A stretch of 64,000 nucleotides of DNA from Acidobacteriota bacterium (GTDB lineage: Bacteria > Acidobacteriota > Blastocatellia > Pyrinomonadales > Pyrinomonadaceae). Each line of letters starts with the position of its first letter. Position 1 is the first letter of the stretch. Both the position numbers and the translations under genes were made by a program. Location: assembly GCA_019639135.1 (NCBI GenBank), contig JAHBSL010000002.1, positions 62,001 through 126,000 on the forward strand, read 5' to 3'. This document shows positions 1-8,322 of the stretch, piece after piece. A model generated the notes under the pieces. It ran no database searches. It was not told the DNA's origin and saw only the letters and a program-made list of their open reading frames with translations.

Positions 1-1
1 T

Positions 2-388
2 CAAACGCGGAGAAAAAAGAAGAATCCGGGTTTGGCGACAAACATAGCTATTGTTGCAGGTAGTACGGCGGCCGGTGCCTTGATAGGTCGCGGCCGCAAC
101 GGTGCAATGATCGGTGCCGGTGCCGGATTGCTTTACGCATCAAGCCGCAAGGGAACGAAGCGCCGGGCCTATAATTCGAACTACAGACGTGGTGCAAAGA
201 TCGCCGGCGGAACGCTCCTAGGTGCCGGAACCGGTGCCTGGGCCGGCGGAAAGACCGGTATGGTCCTCGGTGGACTCGCCGGAGCGGGCGCAACTTATCT
301 TTACACCAAGAACGGCAACCGCTATTACCGAGCGAGCAATGGGCGCCAGTTCTATGTTCGTAACGGCAAGCGCTATTACGTAAGATAG
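2..388 (+). CDS. Glycine-zipper (YMGG-like) protein, 5' end outside window
   Basis: The reading frame is open from base 2, so the gene probably starts left of the window; a TTG at 32 is the only start-like codon seen and may be internal. The visible part has three Gly/Ala-rich stretches with small residues every third or fourth position (around the codons for GSTAAGALIG, AGGTLLGAGTGAWAGG and GMVLGGLAGAGATYL), which is the pattern of glycine-zipper membrane segments. The C-terminal 30 residues are rich in Tyr, Arg and Asn, with a repeated NGxxYYxR pattern. Such proteins are usually small envelope proteins of unknown function. No partner gene is visible. The family call is by composition only. 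Confidence 0.6.
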   Translation, partial: QTRRKKKNPGLATNIAIVAGSTAAGALIGRGRNGAMIGAGAGLLYASSRKGTKRRAYNSNYRRGAKIAGGTLLGAGTGAWAGGKTGMVLGGLAGAGATYLYTKNGNRYYRASNGRQFYVRNGKRYYVR

Positions 389-407
389 AGGTCGCTGACC
401 ATTCAGG

Positions 408-437
408 AAAAGGCGGGGGTTTCGGCGCCCGCCTTTT
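408..437. terminator. Bidirectional intrinsic terminator
   Basis: AAAAGGCGGG (408-417) pairs with CCCGCCTTTT (428-437) across a 10-base loop. It sits between the convergent ends of the glycine-zipper gene and the histidine kinase gene. The A and T tracts at the two bases let it work in both directions. Confidence 0.75.
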
Positions 438-2197
438 CATTTGGCCATCGGTAGCTCAACGATGACCTCGGCTCCGCCGTTTGTTCTGGATCGTATTTCG
501 ATCGTCCCGCCATGGGCTGTAACAATGCCGTAGCAAACGGCAAGGCCGAGACCAGTGCCCTTACCTGCCGGTTTGGTCGTGAAGAACGGATCGAAAGCGT
601 TTCGGGAAATATGCTCGTCAAATCCGCTTCCCGAATCCGCAACTGAGATCCTTACGGCATTGCCAGAAGTCTCTGCATTTATCTCAAGCATGCCGCCGTC
701 CGGCATCGCATCGCGGGCATTGAGAAATAAGTTCAAAAGTACCTGCTGGAGCTGGCTCGCATCGGCAAGTATCTGCGGTAGATCAGCAGGAACATGCGAT
801 CGTATGTCGAGCCGATGGAAGCTCGCATCATAATTTGCAAGTTGTAGCGCCGAACTGACCACATCGCTTACGTTCACCAAAGCACGGCCAGGCGGTCGGC
901 TTCGTGAAAAGTCGGTAAGATCACGCGTGACGCGTTTGATCCTCTCGATCTGTGCTGATATCAGCTCGAGATCTTCAATAGTTTCCGGGTCGTTGATTTT
1001 TCGGGAACGGATAAGTTGAATAAGCGAAGAGATCGAGGCGAGCGGGTTATTTACCTCATGCGCTACGCCGGTTGCAAGCGTTCCCATCGCCGCGAGACGG
1101 TCTGCTCTTTGAAGCTGTTCATTCATCCGGCGAAGGCGTTCGAGATCCTCAGCCATCTTGCGGCTCATTTCATTAAAGGACGATGCGAGCAGACCGATCT
1201 CGTCATTGCTTTTTCTCAGGTCGGCCTCCGCACCGTAACGTCCGTTGGTAACCTCGATCGCCGCAAGTGTTATCCGCTGTAGAGGCCGCGAAACCGTACG
1301 GACGATCATAAGTAATAAGAGTAAGTTGGGAATGAGCGCTGAAATAATACTGAAGATCAGATACTTTTGCCATGCAAAGGCCGTCATCCCGTCGCGAAAT
1401 GCCCACCAAGCTATCGGCACCTGAAAAATGAAGAAAGACGGTACTGCAACCGCCGCAATGCTCACTGCGATCTTGTATGTGATCGGAAAGAGGCGGAATT
1501 GATCGAGAGCGGTTTGCAATGAGAGGAGCTTAAAATTTGTGATCGCGTATGCATAGATCAATACCCCGGGAATCACAAACAGCGAGCTGTAAGGCAGAAG
1601 ATCATACCGGTCGAAGTAGGGAAGGACAAGATTAGCGAGTGTCTTAAGTACACCGGTGATAGCGAGCGCCAGAATTATCGCCCCAAGCTGTTTCGCTCGC
1701 TGGGTTCCGGCATAAAGCCGGTATTTTCCGATCAGTACAGCGAAGCCGTAGAAAAACAAAAAGTAAACGTATCCGACGAAGAAATAGGCGAGTGGGGCGA
1801 GTGAAATGTCGAAGCGGGCATCAACATACTCGACCGATTCCAAAAGATAACCGAGCCCGGCTGCGGGGATGAATACTATTCCCGGTGCGAAGAAAACGGC
1901 AGCTTTTTCGCGCGGAATGCGATTGTTCTCAGGGAACACCCAGGCAAAAATTACAAGAGCATATTGAAGCAGCAATGCAGTTACAAAACTCGCTGCTGCC
2001 CACCACCCGGCACCAAAAGCCGCATCGTTGAAATTCCAGAAAACCAGGTCCTTGGTCGTCCAAAACGCGAGAAAGGCGATGAACGCACCAAAGGTTTGAT
2101 TCGCCCGGCTTCGAGGGTCGTTCACAAAAACGAAAAACCCGAGCAGGACGAGCAGGATAACTACCGCAAGTTGAAAGAATGCGAACATCAAGAGCAT
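437..2197 (-). CDS. Membrane sensor histidine kinase with 7TM-type N-terminus
   Basis: A 586-residue orphan sensor kinase. Residues 1 to about 230 contain about seven hydrophobic segments resembling the HisKA_7TM input module. One more pair of segments (about 245-305) leads into a HAMP linker (about 305-360). The dimerisation/phosphoacceptor domain carries HEVNNP with the predicted phosphorylated His380. The ATPase domain has the N box ([10 protein letters not shown], about 489), G1 (ADSGSGF, about 520), F box (FDPFFTT) and G2 (GTGLGLAVC, about 549). All catalytic boxes look intact. No response regulator is adjacent, so the partner must be encoded elsewhere. The signal sensed cannot be told from sequence. 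Confidence 0.93.
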   Translation of the reverse strand: MLLMFAFFQLAVVILLVLLGFFVFVNDPRSRANQTFGAFIAFLAFWTTKDLVFWNFNDAAFGAGWWAAASFVTALLLQYALVIFAWVFPENNRIPREKAAVFFAPGIVFIPAAGLGYLLESVEYVDARFDISLAPLAYFFVGYVYFLFFYGFAVLIGKYRLYAGTQRAKQLGAIILALAITGVLKTLANLVLPYFDRYDLLPYSSLFVIPGVLIYAYAITNFKLLSLQTALDQFRLFPITYKIAVSIAAVAVPSFFIFQVPIAWWAFRDGMTAFAWQKYLIFSIISALIPNLLLLLMIVRTVSRPLQRITLAAIEVTNGRYGAEADLRKSNDEIGLLASSFNEMSRKMAEDLERLRRMNEQLQRADRLAAMGTLATGVAHEVNNPLASISSLIQLIRSRKINDPETIEDLELISAQIERIKRVTRDLTDFSRSRPPGRALVNVSDVVSSALQLANYDASFHRLDIRSHVPADLPQILADASQLQQVLLNLFLNARDAMPDGGMLEINAETSGNAVRISVADSGSGFDEHISRNAFDPFFTTKPAGKGTGLGLAVCYGIVTAHGGTIEIRSRTNGGAEVIVELPMAK

Positions 2198-2242
2198 TCT
2201 AAGCTTGTGGCGGCAACCGCGTAAAACCAGACGCTTTGGGAG

Positions 2243-2977
2243 TTAATCGATCTCGACCTTGAAGTTGACCCCGATGGCGTTGATATACTTCGGGATCCCG
2301 CCGGTGTTATAGCGGTTGAGGTAGAAGATCTCGGTCGTAAAGTTCGACGTGACCTTCCGCTCGATGCCGACGGCGATCTCGTTTCTGAAAAAGCGGCCGT
2401 CGCGAAAATCATAGAAAACCTCGTCGGCGACGAAAGGCGAAAATATGGTCTTTCCGTCCTTTTTGACCGGGTGTTTGAAGGTGATACGGTTGCGATATCT
2501 GACAGTATCCGGGCGGCTGTGGCGTATCCGGTATTCGACCCGGTTCCGATCCTTTATCGAAAGCTCCTTGTACGCAAAGGAGAGTGTTGTATCGAAACGG
2601 ACGCGGTGTTCGATATCTTTTCGGCCCGGCGTTTGTTCCGCGTACTTGTAAATGTAAGTCGGCGTTATCGATACGTACTTGTTTATCCTTTTATCAAAAC
2701 CGATCCCGACTCGTTCGTCCACCGGATAGAGCTTATTCCGACCAAGCCTGAAGCTGCCGATAAAAAGCAAGGTGAGGTCCTTAAACTCTTTACCCTTTGT
2801 GTCTTTCTTTTTGACCAAAGGCAGGTTGATGACCGTCTCGCTCCAGACCTGGAAATCACGTTCCCCGGCAGATGTCTGCGCAGTAGCTGTGGCGACGGTA
2901 AAAACAAGACAAATGAAAAGTGATGAAGTGAATTTCAGTGCTGTATTAGTATTTTCCACGATTCTTTGGGCCGCCAC
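2243..2977 (-). CDS. DUF2490 family outer-envelope protein
   Basis: 244 residues with an N-terminal signal peptide (hydrophobic core about residues 15-33, ending in an Ala-x-Ala-type site near TATAQ). The rest is rich in alternating polar/aromatic strands (for example VSITPTYIYKY, RNRITF, EIFYLNRYNT), which suggests a small beta-barrel. The pattern of WSE near the start of the mature part and RFRNRITF-like strands is that of DUF2490, a family of unknown function thought to sit in the outer membrane. It is transcribed in the same direction as the histidine kinase 45 bases downstream, but no functional link is evident. Confidence 0.75.
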   Translation of the reverse strand: MAAQRIVENTNTALKFTSSLFICLVFTVATATAQTSAGERDFQVWSETVINLPLVKKKDTKGKEFKDLTLLFIGSFRLGRNKLYPVDERVGIGFDKRINKYVSITPTYIYKYAEQTPGRKDIEHRVRFDTTLSFAYKELSIKDRNRVEYRIRHSRPDTVRYRNRITFKHPVKKDGKTIFSPFVADEVFYDFRDGRFFRNEIAVGIERKVTSNFTTEIFYLNRYNTGGIPKYINAIGVNFKVEID

Positions 2978-3048
2978 TTGGCGAAATAAAAGTGGAATGT
3001 TAACACAGTATTAACGAAAGGTTACAAATGAGTATGTAAGATAAAGTC

Positions 3049-3681
3049 TCAGGCACCAAGGAAAAAAGCAGCGGCCGAGCCTGAAATGCCGCCAGCTAAA
3101 GGGAAAAGACGCTTGAGAGGAATTTCACCATCTTCGGCAATCAGGCTGTAGATCACGGCAAACAACGGCAATGTTGCTCCAGCGACCATCCCGCCTATCA
3201 CTCCGCCGACGATCGCTCCGATCACAAACAGGAACAATCCGCCTGCTGCCCCGGAAACGATGCCCCACGTAATCCCGAGGAGTGGAACCAACAAAACTGA
3301 GCGGATGAAACTTCCCTCGAGGATCCGTTCCAAAGTTCTCGCAGTTGCTCCCGCAGTAAGATAACCAACAAGACCGGTCACTGTGGTCGCAAGGATGGCG
3401 AGAAGCAGCACGGCCGGGTTTGGAGAACTGTCCAACACCAACATCCGAAAGAGAATGGCGGAAGTTGGCACCGTGCCGATCGCAACGCCGAAGAATCTTA
3501 ACGAAGTTGTTAGATCGAGCGTGTGGTTCAGAAGGCTTAGCGTTGCAGGCTTATGATCAGCAGATCGCGCGAGCTCTTGGGCAGCATTTCGAAGCTCAAT
3601 GATCCGAAGTTCCTAGTAACTGTCATCTTCGAGTATTGGCTCAACGTGAACGGCCTCATCTTGCTGCGTTATCACTTTCAT
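3049..3681 (-). pseudogene. Multi-pass membrane protein gene interrupted by an in-frame TAG
   Basis: An intact GTG-started frame of 140 codons (3471 to 3049) encodes about four hydrophobic, glycine-rich segments. The same frame continues upstream with protein-like sequence (ELRIIELRNAAQELA, then a further hydrophobic segment FFGVAIG) to an ATG at 3681-3679 with a GGAG Shine-Dalgarno 6 bases before it. Only one stop, TAG at 3615-3613, breaks this 210-codon frame, after 22 codons. The ATG overlaps the end of the upstream gene by 26 bases, as expected for coupled genes. The simplest reading is a nonsense-mutated gene or a base error. A short peptide plus a re-initiated 140-residue protein is the alternative. 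Function unknown. Confidence 0.6.
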
Positions 3682-4333
3682 ATGGCCTCCGCGATGTTAT
3701 GACCTCTGCATGGAAGCGGGTTGCTTCTTGCGGTTCTGGTATGTAGGAATCGGAAACAAGTTCGATGAATTCCGGGGCAGCGGCAACCATCGGAGCGAGA
3801 CGACCGATCGTTTCCCTGAGGTCCGCTTCGGATCTTGCAGCATGCATGACGATCCGCTCCGAGTTTCTGCGGGCTAGGCAAACCGTTGCAAGATGCGGAT
3901 TCGGATGTCCTGCAACCGTGTAGATCTCAGCGTTGGCGGCTTGAGCCGTCATCCTCTCAAAACTTGCCAACCGCAATCCAACAAACCTATCAATGGCGTC
4001 GAAAAGTTCCTTTCTTATCGCAAAACGACGGTCTTGCAGATCGCCGATACTCTTCTCGATCGACGAACGCAATAAGTTTGCTGCCCGTGTGATACGTGAA
4101 TCCGACTTATTACGCGTTTCGAAGTTAGAGGTATCGGAGAAAACCGATTTGCGTTGATAGATCAAAAGGCAGAGAAATACCGGCCAGAGGACAAAGCCTA
4201 ATATCGTTTTTGAAGCCGTCAAGAGGTTGAGTCCTCCCTTATCGGCTTGAAAGAATAGATAGACCCCGACCGGTGAGCCGAGTGCGAGATAGGCAAGAAG
4301 AATATCGACATCCATCGCGGTCAAAAGCGGCAA
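3656..4333 (-). CDS. Hypothetical two-TM membrane protein
   Basis: A 225-residue frame starting at TTG (4333); an ATG six codons in (4315) is an equally good start, and neither has a strong ribosome site. Two hydrophobic segments lie near the N-terminus (ILLAYLALGSPVGVYLFF and TILGFVLWPVFLCLLIY). A mostly helical soluble region of about 150 residues follows, rich in Arg and Glu. No known domain was recognised. Its 3' end overlaps the start of the next gene on the same strand (the TAG-interrupted membrane protein), which suggests the two were made together, perhaps as subunits of one membrane complex. Confidence 0.65.
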   Translation of the reverse strand: MPLLTAMDVDILLAYLALGSPVGVYLFFQADKGGLNLLTASKTILGFVLWPVFLCLLIYQRKSVFSDTSNFETRNKSDSRITRAANLLRSSIEKSIGDLQDRRFAIRKELFDAIDRFVGLRLASFERMTAQAANAEIYTVAGHPNPHLATVCLARRNSERIVMHAARSEADLRETIGRLAPMVAAAPEFIELVSDSYIPEPQEATRFHAEVITSRRPYESDNAAR

Positions 4334-4568
4334 GTTCCGTTCCTGTATTTTTTTTGTCCGTTCCTTCGAGTCCCTCTCGTCTTATTTATTGAAAACCAAG
4401 AGGTTGCCGAGAATTTTGGGAACTTCTTAGGTTCGCGGATCGTAAGGCAGATTTGAGGAATTTGCAAATAAAACTCCTCGTAAATTCGCATAATGCAAAA
4501 ATTTGCTGCCTTGGAGGATATCTTTTATTTTCTGCAAAAATCTGAAAGGTCTCCGTTCTTATATTTAG

Positions 4569-4584
4569 TGGCACGAGGATTGCT
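4569..4584 (+). promoter_or_regulatory. Sigma-54 (-24/-12) promoter
   Basis: TGGCACGAGGATTGCT matches the sigma-54 consensus TGGCAC-R-N4-TTGC-W at every defined position, with correct GG-to-GC spacing. Transcription would start near 4595, about 70 bases before the small basic gene at 4666. The AT-rich 330-base gap upstream also holds a perfect 10-bp palindrome, ATTTGCAAAT (4460-4469), about 100 bases before the promoter, which could be an activator site. No enhancer-binding protein gene is in the window. Nothing else in the 4334-4665 gap was recognised. Confidence 0.65.
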
Positions 4585-4665
4585 GACTATCTAAATCGGG
4601 CAGACAAAATGGCCACGAAAGAATGGAATAATAACCACCCGTTTTGGGATTGAATAGAAAAAGCA

Positions 4666-4881
4666 ATGAAGAAAGTTAATGTCAAGGTCATAAAGAAAGG
4701 AGCAGCCGAGGCATCGTCGGATAAAAAGATCCAACAACCTACAAAAGCCCGCGATGCCGCACGTGACGCTGTAAAGACCGTCACAAATTGGGTAAACGAT
4801 TTCCAATCGCGTAAACGCGAAGAGACCTATATCGCGTTCGAAAACCTTTTTACCCAAGGCCCGCAAGCCTCCGAGAGCTAA
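4666..4881 (+). CDS. Small basic hypothetical protein
   Basis: A 71-residue Lys/Ala/Arg-rich protein beginning MKKVNVKVIKK, followed by a predicted helical stretch (TKARDAARDAVKTVTNWVNDF). There is no signal peptide or membrane segment and no recognised domain. It lies alone between a perfect sigma-54 promoter match and a strong intrinsic terminator, so it forms its own small transcription unit, which supports it being real. Sigma-54 control would imply expression in a specific state (nitrogen limitation, stress or surface-structure assembly), but which one cannot be told. Confidence 0.6.
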   Translation: MKKVNVKVIKKGAAEASSDKKIQQPTKARDAARDAVKTVTNWVNDFQSRKREETYIAFENLFTQGPQASES

Positions 4882-4920
4882 GCCCGCTCGAAATAAACCT
4901 CATTATTACCTACATTTAGG

Positions 4921-4946
4921 GCCGGTATTCGACCGGCTTTTTTATT
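4921..4946 (+). terminator. Intrinsic terminator
   Basis: GCCGGT (4921-4926), loop ATTCG, ACCGGC (4932-4937), then TTTTTTATTT. It ends the transcript of the small basic gene. Confidence 0.8.
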
Positions 4947-5031
4947 TGTCCGACGGCGAGAAACTGTTTGCAACGCATCCATCCAAGTTGGTATTCTAGG
5001 CGTTCGAAAACTATACAGAACCCCTAAATTA

Positions 5032-5793
5032 ATGAAGAACAAAGTTGCCATCGTAACCGGTGCGAGCAGCGGTATCGGTAAAGCCACTGCGGTCCGGTTT
5101 GCTGAGGAAGGTGCTGCGGTCGTCGCCGTTGGAAGAAATGAAGCGGGCTTCGGCGAACTTCGGGAAGAGGTTCGCGACTTGGATGGGACTGTACGCGTTC
5201 ACCTTGCCGATCTGACCGAACACTCTCAAATCGACCGACTTGTTTCCGAAACCGTTCAACATTGCGGCCAGATCGACGTGTTGGTCAATGCCGCCGGGAT
5301 CATACGCTCTGGCACGCTTTCGGACACTCCGATCGACGACTTCGATAAGCTGATGAACATAAATCTCCGCTCGGTCTATTATTTAATGCAAAAAGTTCTT
5401 CCATTTTTGGAAAAAACTCGGGGAAATATCGTCAACATATCAAGTATTGCAGGTTCGAGGGCATTTCCAGGGGTGATTACATACTGTATCTCGAAGGCCG
5501 CTGTCGATCAACTGACACGTTGTGCCGCCCTCGAACTGGCAGAAAAAGGCATTCGGGTCAATGCGGTGAATCCGGGCGTTGTCGTAACGAACCTGCATAA
5601 ACGCGGCGGAATGTCTGAAGAGGCCTACGAGGCTTTTCTCAAAAACGCCAAGCGGACGCATCCGCTTGGACGGCCCGGCGAGGCCCGCGAGGTTGCAGAT
5701 TTGGTCGCCTTTCTCGCATCGGAGAAGGCGGGCTGGATCACGGGTGTTACCTATGAGATCGATGGCGGAAGAGGCCAAACCTGCCTCAGATAA
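5032..5793 (+). CDS. SDR-family NAD(P)-dependent oxidoreductase
   Basis: 253 residues, the normal length of a classical short-chain dehydrogenase/reductase. The Rossmann cofactor motif TGASSGIG is at 9-16, NAAG at 86-89, the structural Asn near 111, catalytic Ser138 and the Y151-x3-K155 pair (YCISK). The C-terminal GWITGVTYEIDGG is typical of the FabG-like/glucose-dehydrogenase-like subset. The arginine in VAVGRNE after the second strand (about 35) leans towards NADP. The substrate cannot be assigned. The next gene (MBL-fold hydrolase) begins 24 bases downstream and is probably cotranscribed. Confidence 0.9.
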   Translation: MKNKVAIVTGASSGIGKATAVRFAEEGAAVVAVGRNEAGFGELREEVRDLDGTVRVHLADLTEHSQIDRLVSETVQHCGQIDVLVNAAGIIRSGTLSDTPIDDFDKLMNINLRSVYYLMQKVLPFLEKTRGNIVNISSIAGSRAFPGVITYCISKAAVDQLTRCAALELAEKGIRVNAVNPGVVVTNLHKRGGMSEEAYEAFLKNAKRTHPLGRPGEAREVADLVAFLASEKAGWITGVTYEIDGGRGQTCLR

Positions 5794-5817
5794 TTTCACC
5801 CGATTGGAGACAGGGAA

Positions 5818-6591
5818 TTGAAGCTGAAACTTCTTCCAAGCACATTCGATCAAAATGGCGGCTATTCGCCCGGCCAGCACCTGACTACGTTTTTAATAGA
5901 TGGCCGCGTAGCTCTCGATGCAGGCAGCCTTGCAATGGCGGCTTCGGAAAGCGATAGGGTATTGGTCCGAGACATCGTTCTGACGCACGCTCACCTAGAC
6001 CATATCGCGGGACTCCCGCTTTTTGTCGATGATCTTTTCGCTTCGTTAACCGAACCGATACGCGTGCACGCAACGCGTGAAGTGTTCGAAGTTCTGGAGC
6101 GTGATGTCTTCAATTGGTCGGTTTACCCGCGTTTTTCCGAACTAAATAATGAAAATGGACCGGTTCTGGAATACCGCCTTTTCACGCTCGGTTCGGAATT
6201 TTCGATCGGACACCTGAACTTCCGTTCAATACCGGTTGATCACAAAGTGCCTTCGTCGGGCTTTATCATCGATGATGGCAATGCCGCAATTGCATTTTCC
6301 GGTGATACTTCGAGTTCCTCAGCGTTCTGGGAAAAGGTGAACGAGCGAGATGACCTGAAAGCAGTTCTTATCGAATGCGCGTTTCCCGACCGAATGTCTG
6401 CACTTGCTGAGGCATCCCACCATTTAACGCCGGCTATTCTTCGGGCACAACTGGATCTGCTAAAAATAGACGCCGAGGTCTGCGTTATCAATATTAAGCC
6501 AATGTATCGGGATGAGGTGATCAATGAGCTTGCTGAGACGATTGGCCGCGGGTTCGAGATCATCGAACCCATACGGGAGTATCATTTTTGA
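5818..6591 (+). CDS. MBL-fold phosphodiesterase, class II cAMP-PDE-like
   Basis: 257 residues starting at TTG (5818), placed after a GGAG/AGGGA stretch. The metal-binding motif HAHLDH (in LTHAHLDHIAGLP) is the class II cyclic-nucleotide phosphodiesterase form of the metallo-beta-lactamase HxHxDH signature. Later ligands appear as VDHK, FSGDTS and ASHHLTP. These features fit hydrolysis of a cyclic nucleotide or another phosphodiester in the cytoplasm. Family members differ in substrate, so cAMP activity is only a suggestion. It shares a probable operon with the SDR gene and overlaps the convergent small gene on the other strand by 10 bases. Confidence 0.8.
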   Translation: MKLKLLPSTFDQNGGYSPGQHLTTFLIDGRVALDAGSLAMAASESDRVLVRDIVLTHAHLDHIAGLPLFVDDLFASLTEPIRVHATREVFEVLERDVFNWSVYPRFSELNNENGPVLEYRLFTLGSEFSIGHLNFRSIPVDHKVPSSGFIIDDGNAAIAFSGDTSSSSAFWEKVNERDDLKAVLIECAFPDRMSALAEASHHLTPAILRAQLDLLKIDAEVCVINIKPMYRDEVINELAETIGRGFEIIEPIREYHF

Positions 6592-6827
6592 GGCTTCGCG
6601 GCTGCTGCACGAAGAAAATTGATCGGTTCAAATGAACTCTGCCGATGCTCGTCCGGGAAGTCGTAGAGACGAACCCGGCCATTCGGACGGACCTCTTTGA
6701 CCTTGTAGGTGCGTTCTTCGCGGGTCTTGCCGGGCATTATCTCGGCGCGGAAGGTAACCAGCATTTCGGGCCGTGCCCATATGTGTTTTTTGAGCGGTTC
6801 CTGCTTCCGCTTATTGAACATCACCAT
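6582..6827 (-). CDS. Small hypothetical protein, second of an overlapping pair
   Basis: 81 residues, basic at the N-terminus (MVMFNKRKQEPLKKHIW), then a stretch that could form a small beta-barrel (MLVTFRAEIMPGK, TYKVKEVRPNGRVRLYDFP), like an SH3/KOW-sized fold. No family was recognised. The start ATG at 6827 lies inside the upstream 58-codon gene (17-base overlap), so translation is probably coupled. The 3' end overlaps the convergent MBL-fold gene by 10 bases. Confidence 0.6.
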   Translation of the reverse strand: MVMFNKRKQEPLKKHIWARPEMLVTFRAEIMPGKTREERTYKVKEVRPNGRVRLYDFPDEHRQSSFEPINFLRAAAAKPQK

Positions 6828-6987
6828 TTTCTTCCTTTTCCGGCCGCTGCTTGTGCTTGCTCTTTCTGCCCGAAGGGTAGAGTTTTTCAGGCGGCTTGTC
6901 CTCGTCTATCTTCCGGGTCGGCGGGGCGGTCGGCTTTCGTATCGACCCAAAGATGGTCGTTCGCTTCTTTTTCCGTCCTTTTGCCAC
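6811..6987 (-). CDS. 58-residue Lys/Arg-rich protein
   Basis: A GTG-started frame (6987-6985) running to TAA (6813-6811). The product begins MAKGRKKKRTT and continues with IRKPTAPPTRKIDEDKPPEK and a Lys/Arg-rich tail. It is highly basic and probably disordered, like small nucleic-acid- or ribosome-associated proteins, though no family was recognised. Support comes from the 17-base overlap with the next gene on the same strand, the protein-like composition, and a TATAAT box just upstream. Because it is short and lacks a ribosome site it is easily missed. Confidence 0.5.
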   Translation of the reverse strand: MAKGRKKKRTTIFGSIRKPTAPPTRKIDEDKPPEKLYPSGRKSKHKQRPEKEENGDVQ

Positions 6988-6997
6988 AGCGGGCGGT

Positions 6998-7003
6998 ATT
7001 ATA
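6998..7003 (-). promoter_or_regulatory. -10 promoter box, probably giving a leaderless transcript
   Basis: TATAAT on the minus strand ends 10 bases before the GTG of the 58-residue gene. Transcription would start at or within a few bases of the GTG, and no Shine-Dalgarno sequence is present, so a leaderless mRNA is likely. The -35 region is poor (TGAACG-like with short spacing). Confidence 0.4.
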
Positions 7004-7095
7004 GCAGAGAAGCTCGACCGTTCAGTATTCTGTGCAGTGTCGAAGATTCGTTTGATTGACTAAATGCTCAAAACGATTCAGTATTTACGTCAATA

Positions 7096-7902
7096 ATGTC
7101 GGGCAAAAGGGCAAATGCAATGAACGGGCGGATACCTAAGCACGGAGCAACTGCCACCCGCCGAGCGTCTGCTTTAAAAGAACCGTTTCGTGTTCCCGCC
7201 GGGAGTTTCTACGCGTTATCAGTGCTTTTCTCGATAGTCGTAGCGATCTTCGTCTGGATGATCCTCTTCGAGGCAGGAGATGAGTCGGCACCCAATTGGG
7301 CAATATTTTCAGGCGGCGCGTGTTTTTTGGCTGCGACGCTGTTTCGCGAGGTCATCCTTCGAGGCCGCCGGCGGAGAATGCTCGCTCGGGAAAAGCGGCT
7401 GATAAGCAATGTTTCAAGTGAATATGAGGCCCCACCAGTAGTCAATAAGCTGACAGTGGAGCACAATTCGGCGCTGATCCGTTCTATTCAGCAGAAGTCC
7501 GATGCGGCCAATGTTCTTGGAGGTTTGGCCGATGGGCATAAGGAAGTGTTCATTTTGTGCGAGGAATATCTTGAATTGATAAAAAGCGAACTTCCGCGAG
7601 TCGCACCGGGGTCGCCGCGGTTTGCGGCCTTTCGAAAAGGGACGGTCGTCGCCAACCGTTTGCATTACGAACATATGGTCCGCTGGGCAAAGATCGAGGC
7701 GGCGAGTTTTTCGAAAGCAGGCAGTATTGATGAATCCGAAGGTCGATCGATCCGGGCAGTCAAAGCGCTTAATTTGGCCCTGTTCCATTATCCGGAGGAA
7801 CGCGTACTGATCGAACTTCGCGAAAAGCTCGCCATGGCCGGGAGCGATGGTTTCGGGAAAGTGATCGACGTGGAAGGAGAGATCATCGAGTCCGAGACTT
7901 AG
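7096..7902 (+). CDS. Hypothetical membrane protein with two TM segments
   Basis: 268 residues. A basic N-terminal 30 residues precede two hydrophobic segments (FYALSVLFSIVVAIFVWMIL and WAIFSGGACFLAATLF). An arginine-rich turn (RGRRRRMLAREKR) and a helical cytoplasmic region of about 170 residues follow, with an acidic end (VIDVEGEIIESET). No known domain was recognised. It stands alone between divergent and same-strand neighbours, so context gives no role. Confidence 0.7.
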   Translation: MSGKRANAMNGRIPKHGATATRRASALKEPFRVPAGSFYALSVLFSIVVAIFVWMILFEAGDESAPNWAIFSGGACFLAATLFREVILRGRRRRMLAREKRLISNVSSEYEAPPVVNKLTVEHNSALIRSIQQKSDAANVLGGLADGHKEVFILCEEYLELIKSELPRVAPGSPRFAAFRKGTVVANRLHYEHMVRWAKIEAASFSKAGSIDESEGRSIRAVKALNLALFHYPEERVLIELREKLAMAGSDGFGKVIDVEGEIIESET

Positions 7903-8043
7903 TTTTCTTCCGGTTTTCAATAAGATCGGGGGATTGATCTTAACTTTCTCAAAATCCAAAGGCTTGCTTGTTAAATCTTTGTTAGAATATTGTCCGTAGG
8001 GTTTGATGCAATATCGGTAAAGTCTGTAAGCACCTTTTGTAAA

Positions 8044-8259
8044 ATGATCTCTCAACGCTGCCCAAAATGTCGTAGTGACCGCATTCGTCGCGGATACAGA
8101 CCTACGCCTTTTTTTCTTAAACTCATTTTTCGTTTCAATCTGCTCTGCGATAGCTGCAATCTAGAGTTCCGCGGCTTTGCAGTTCCGGGAACGGTGCATT
8201 CGCGTTCGAATAAGCGTGACCGGGAGCGGGTGAAGCCGATTCCGGCAGATTCAGAATGA
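8044..8259 (+). CDS. Small zinc-ribbon protein
   Basis: 71 residues from the ATG at 8044; the frame is open further upstream but that part is not protein-like. Two Cys pairs (CPKC near residue 6 and CDSC near residue 35) form a plausible zinc ribbon around a hydrophobic stretch (FFLKLIFRFNLLC). The tail is basic (SRSNKRDRERVK). The spacing resembles short zinc ribbons of hypothetical proteins found in Acidobacteriota. No function can be assigned. It precedes the polysaccharide-export gene by about 60 bases and may share its transcript. Confidence 0.65.
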   Translation: MISQRCPKCRSDRIRRGYRPTPFFLKLIFRFNLLCDSCNLEFRGFAVPGTVHSRSNKRDRERVKPIPADSE

Positions 8260-8322
8260 GTAACGAAACAAATTGCCGAACGGGCTGTGTCACTAAGACC
8301 CACATTTTGTAATATAGGGAAA

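Noticed and set aside
3613..3615. Pyrrolysine or programmed read-through at the TAG
   Set aside because: No sign of pyl genes or a read-through element in the window; mutation or base error is simpler.
4386..4574. 62-codon minus-strand frame in the sigma-54 promoter gap
   Set aside because: AT-rich, no ribosome site, overlaps the promoter and has no protein-like features.
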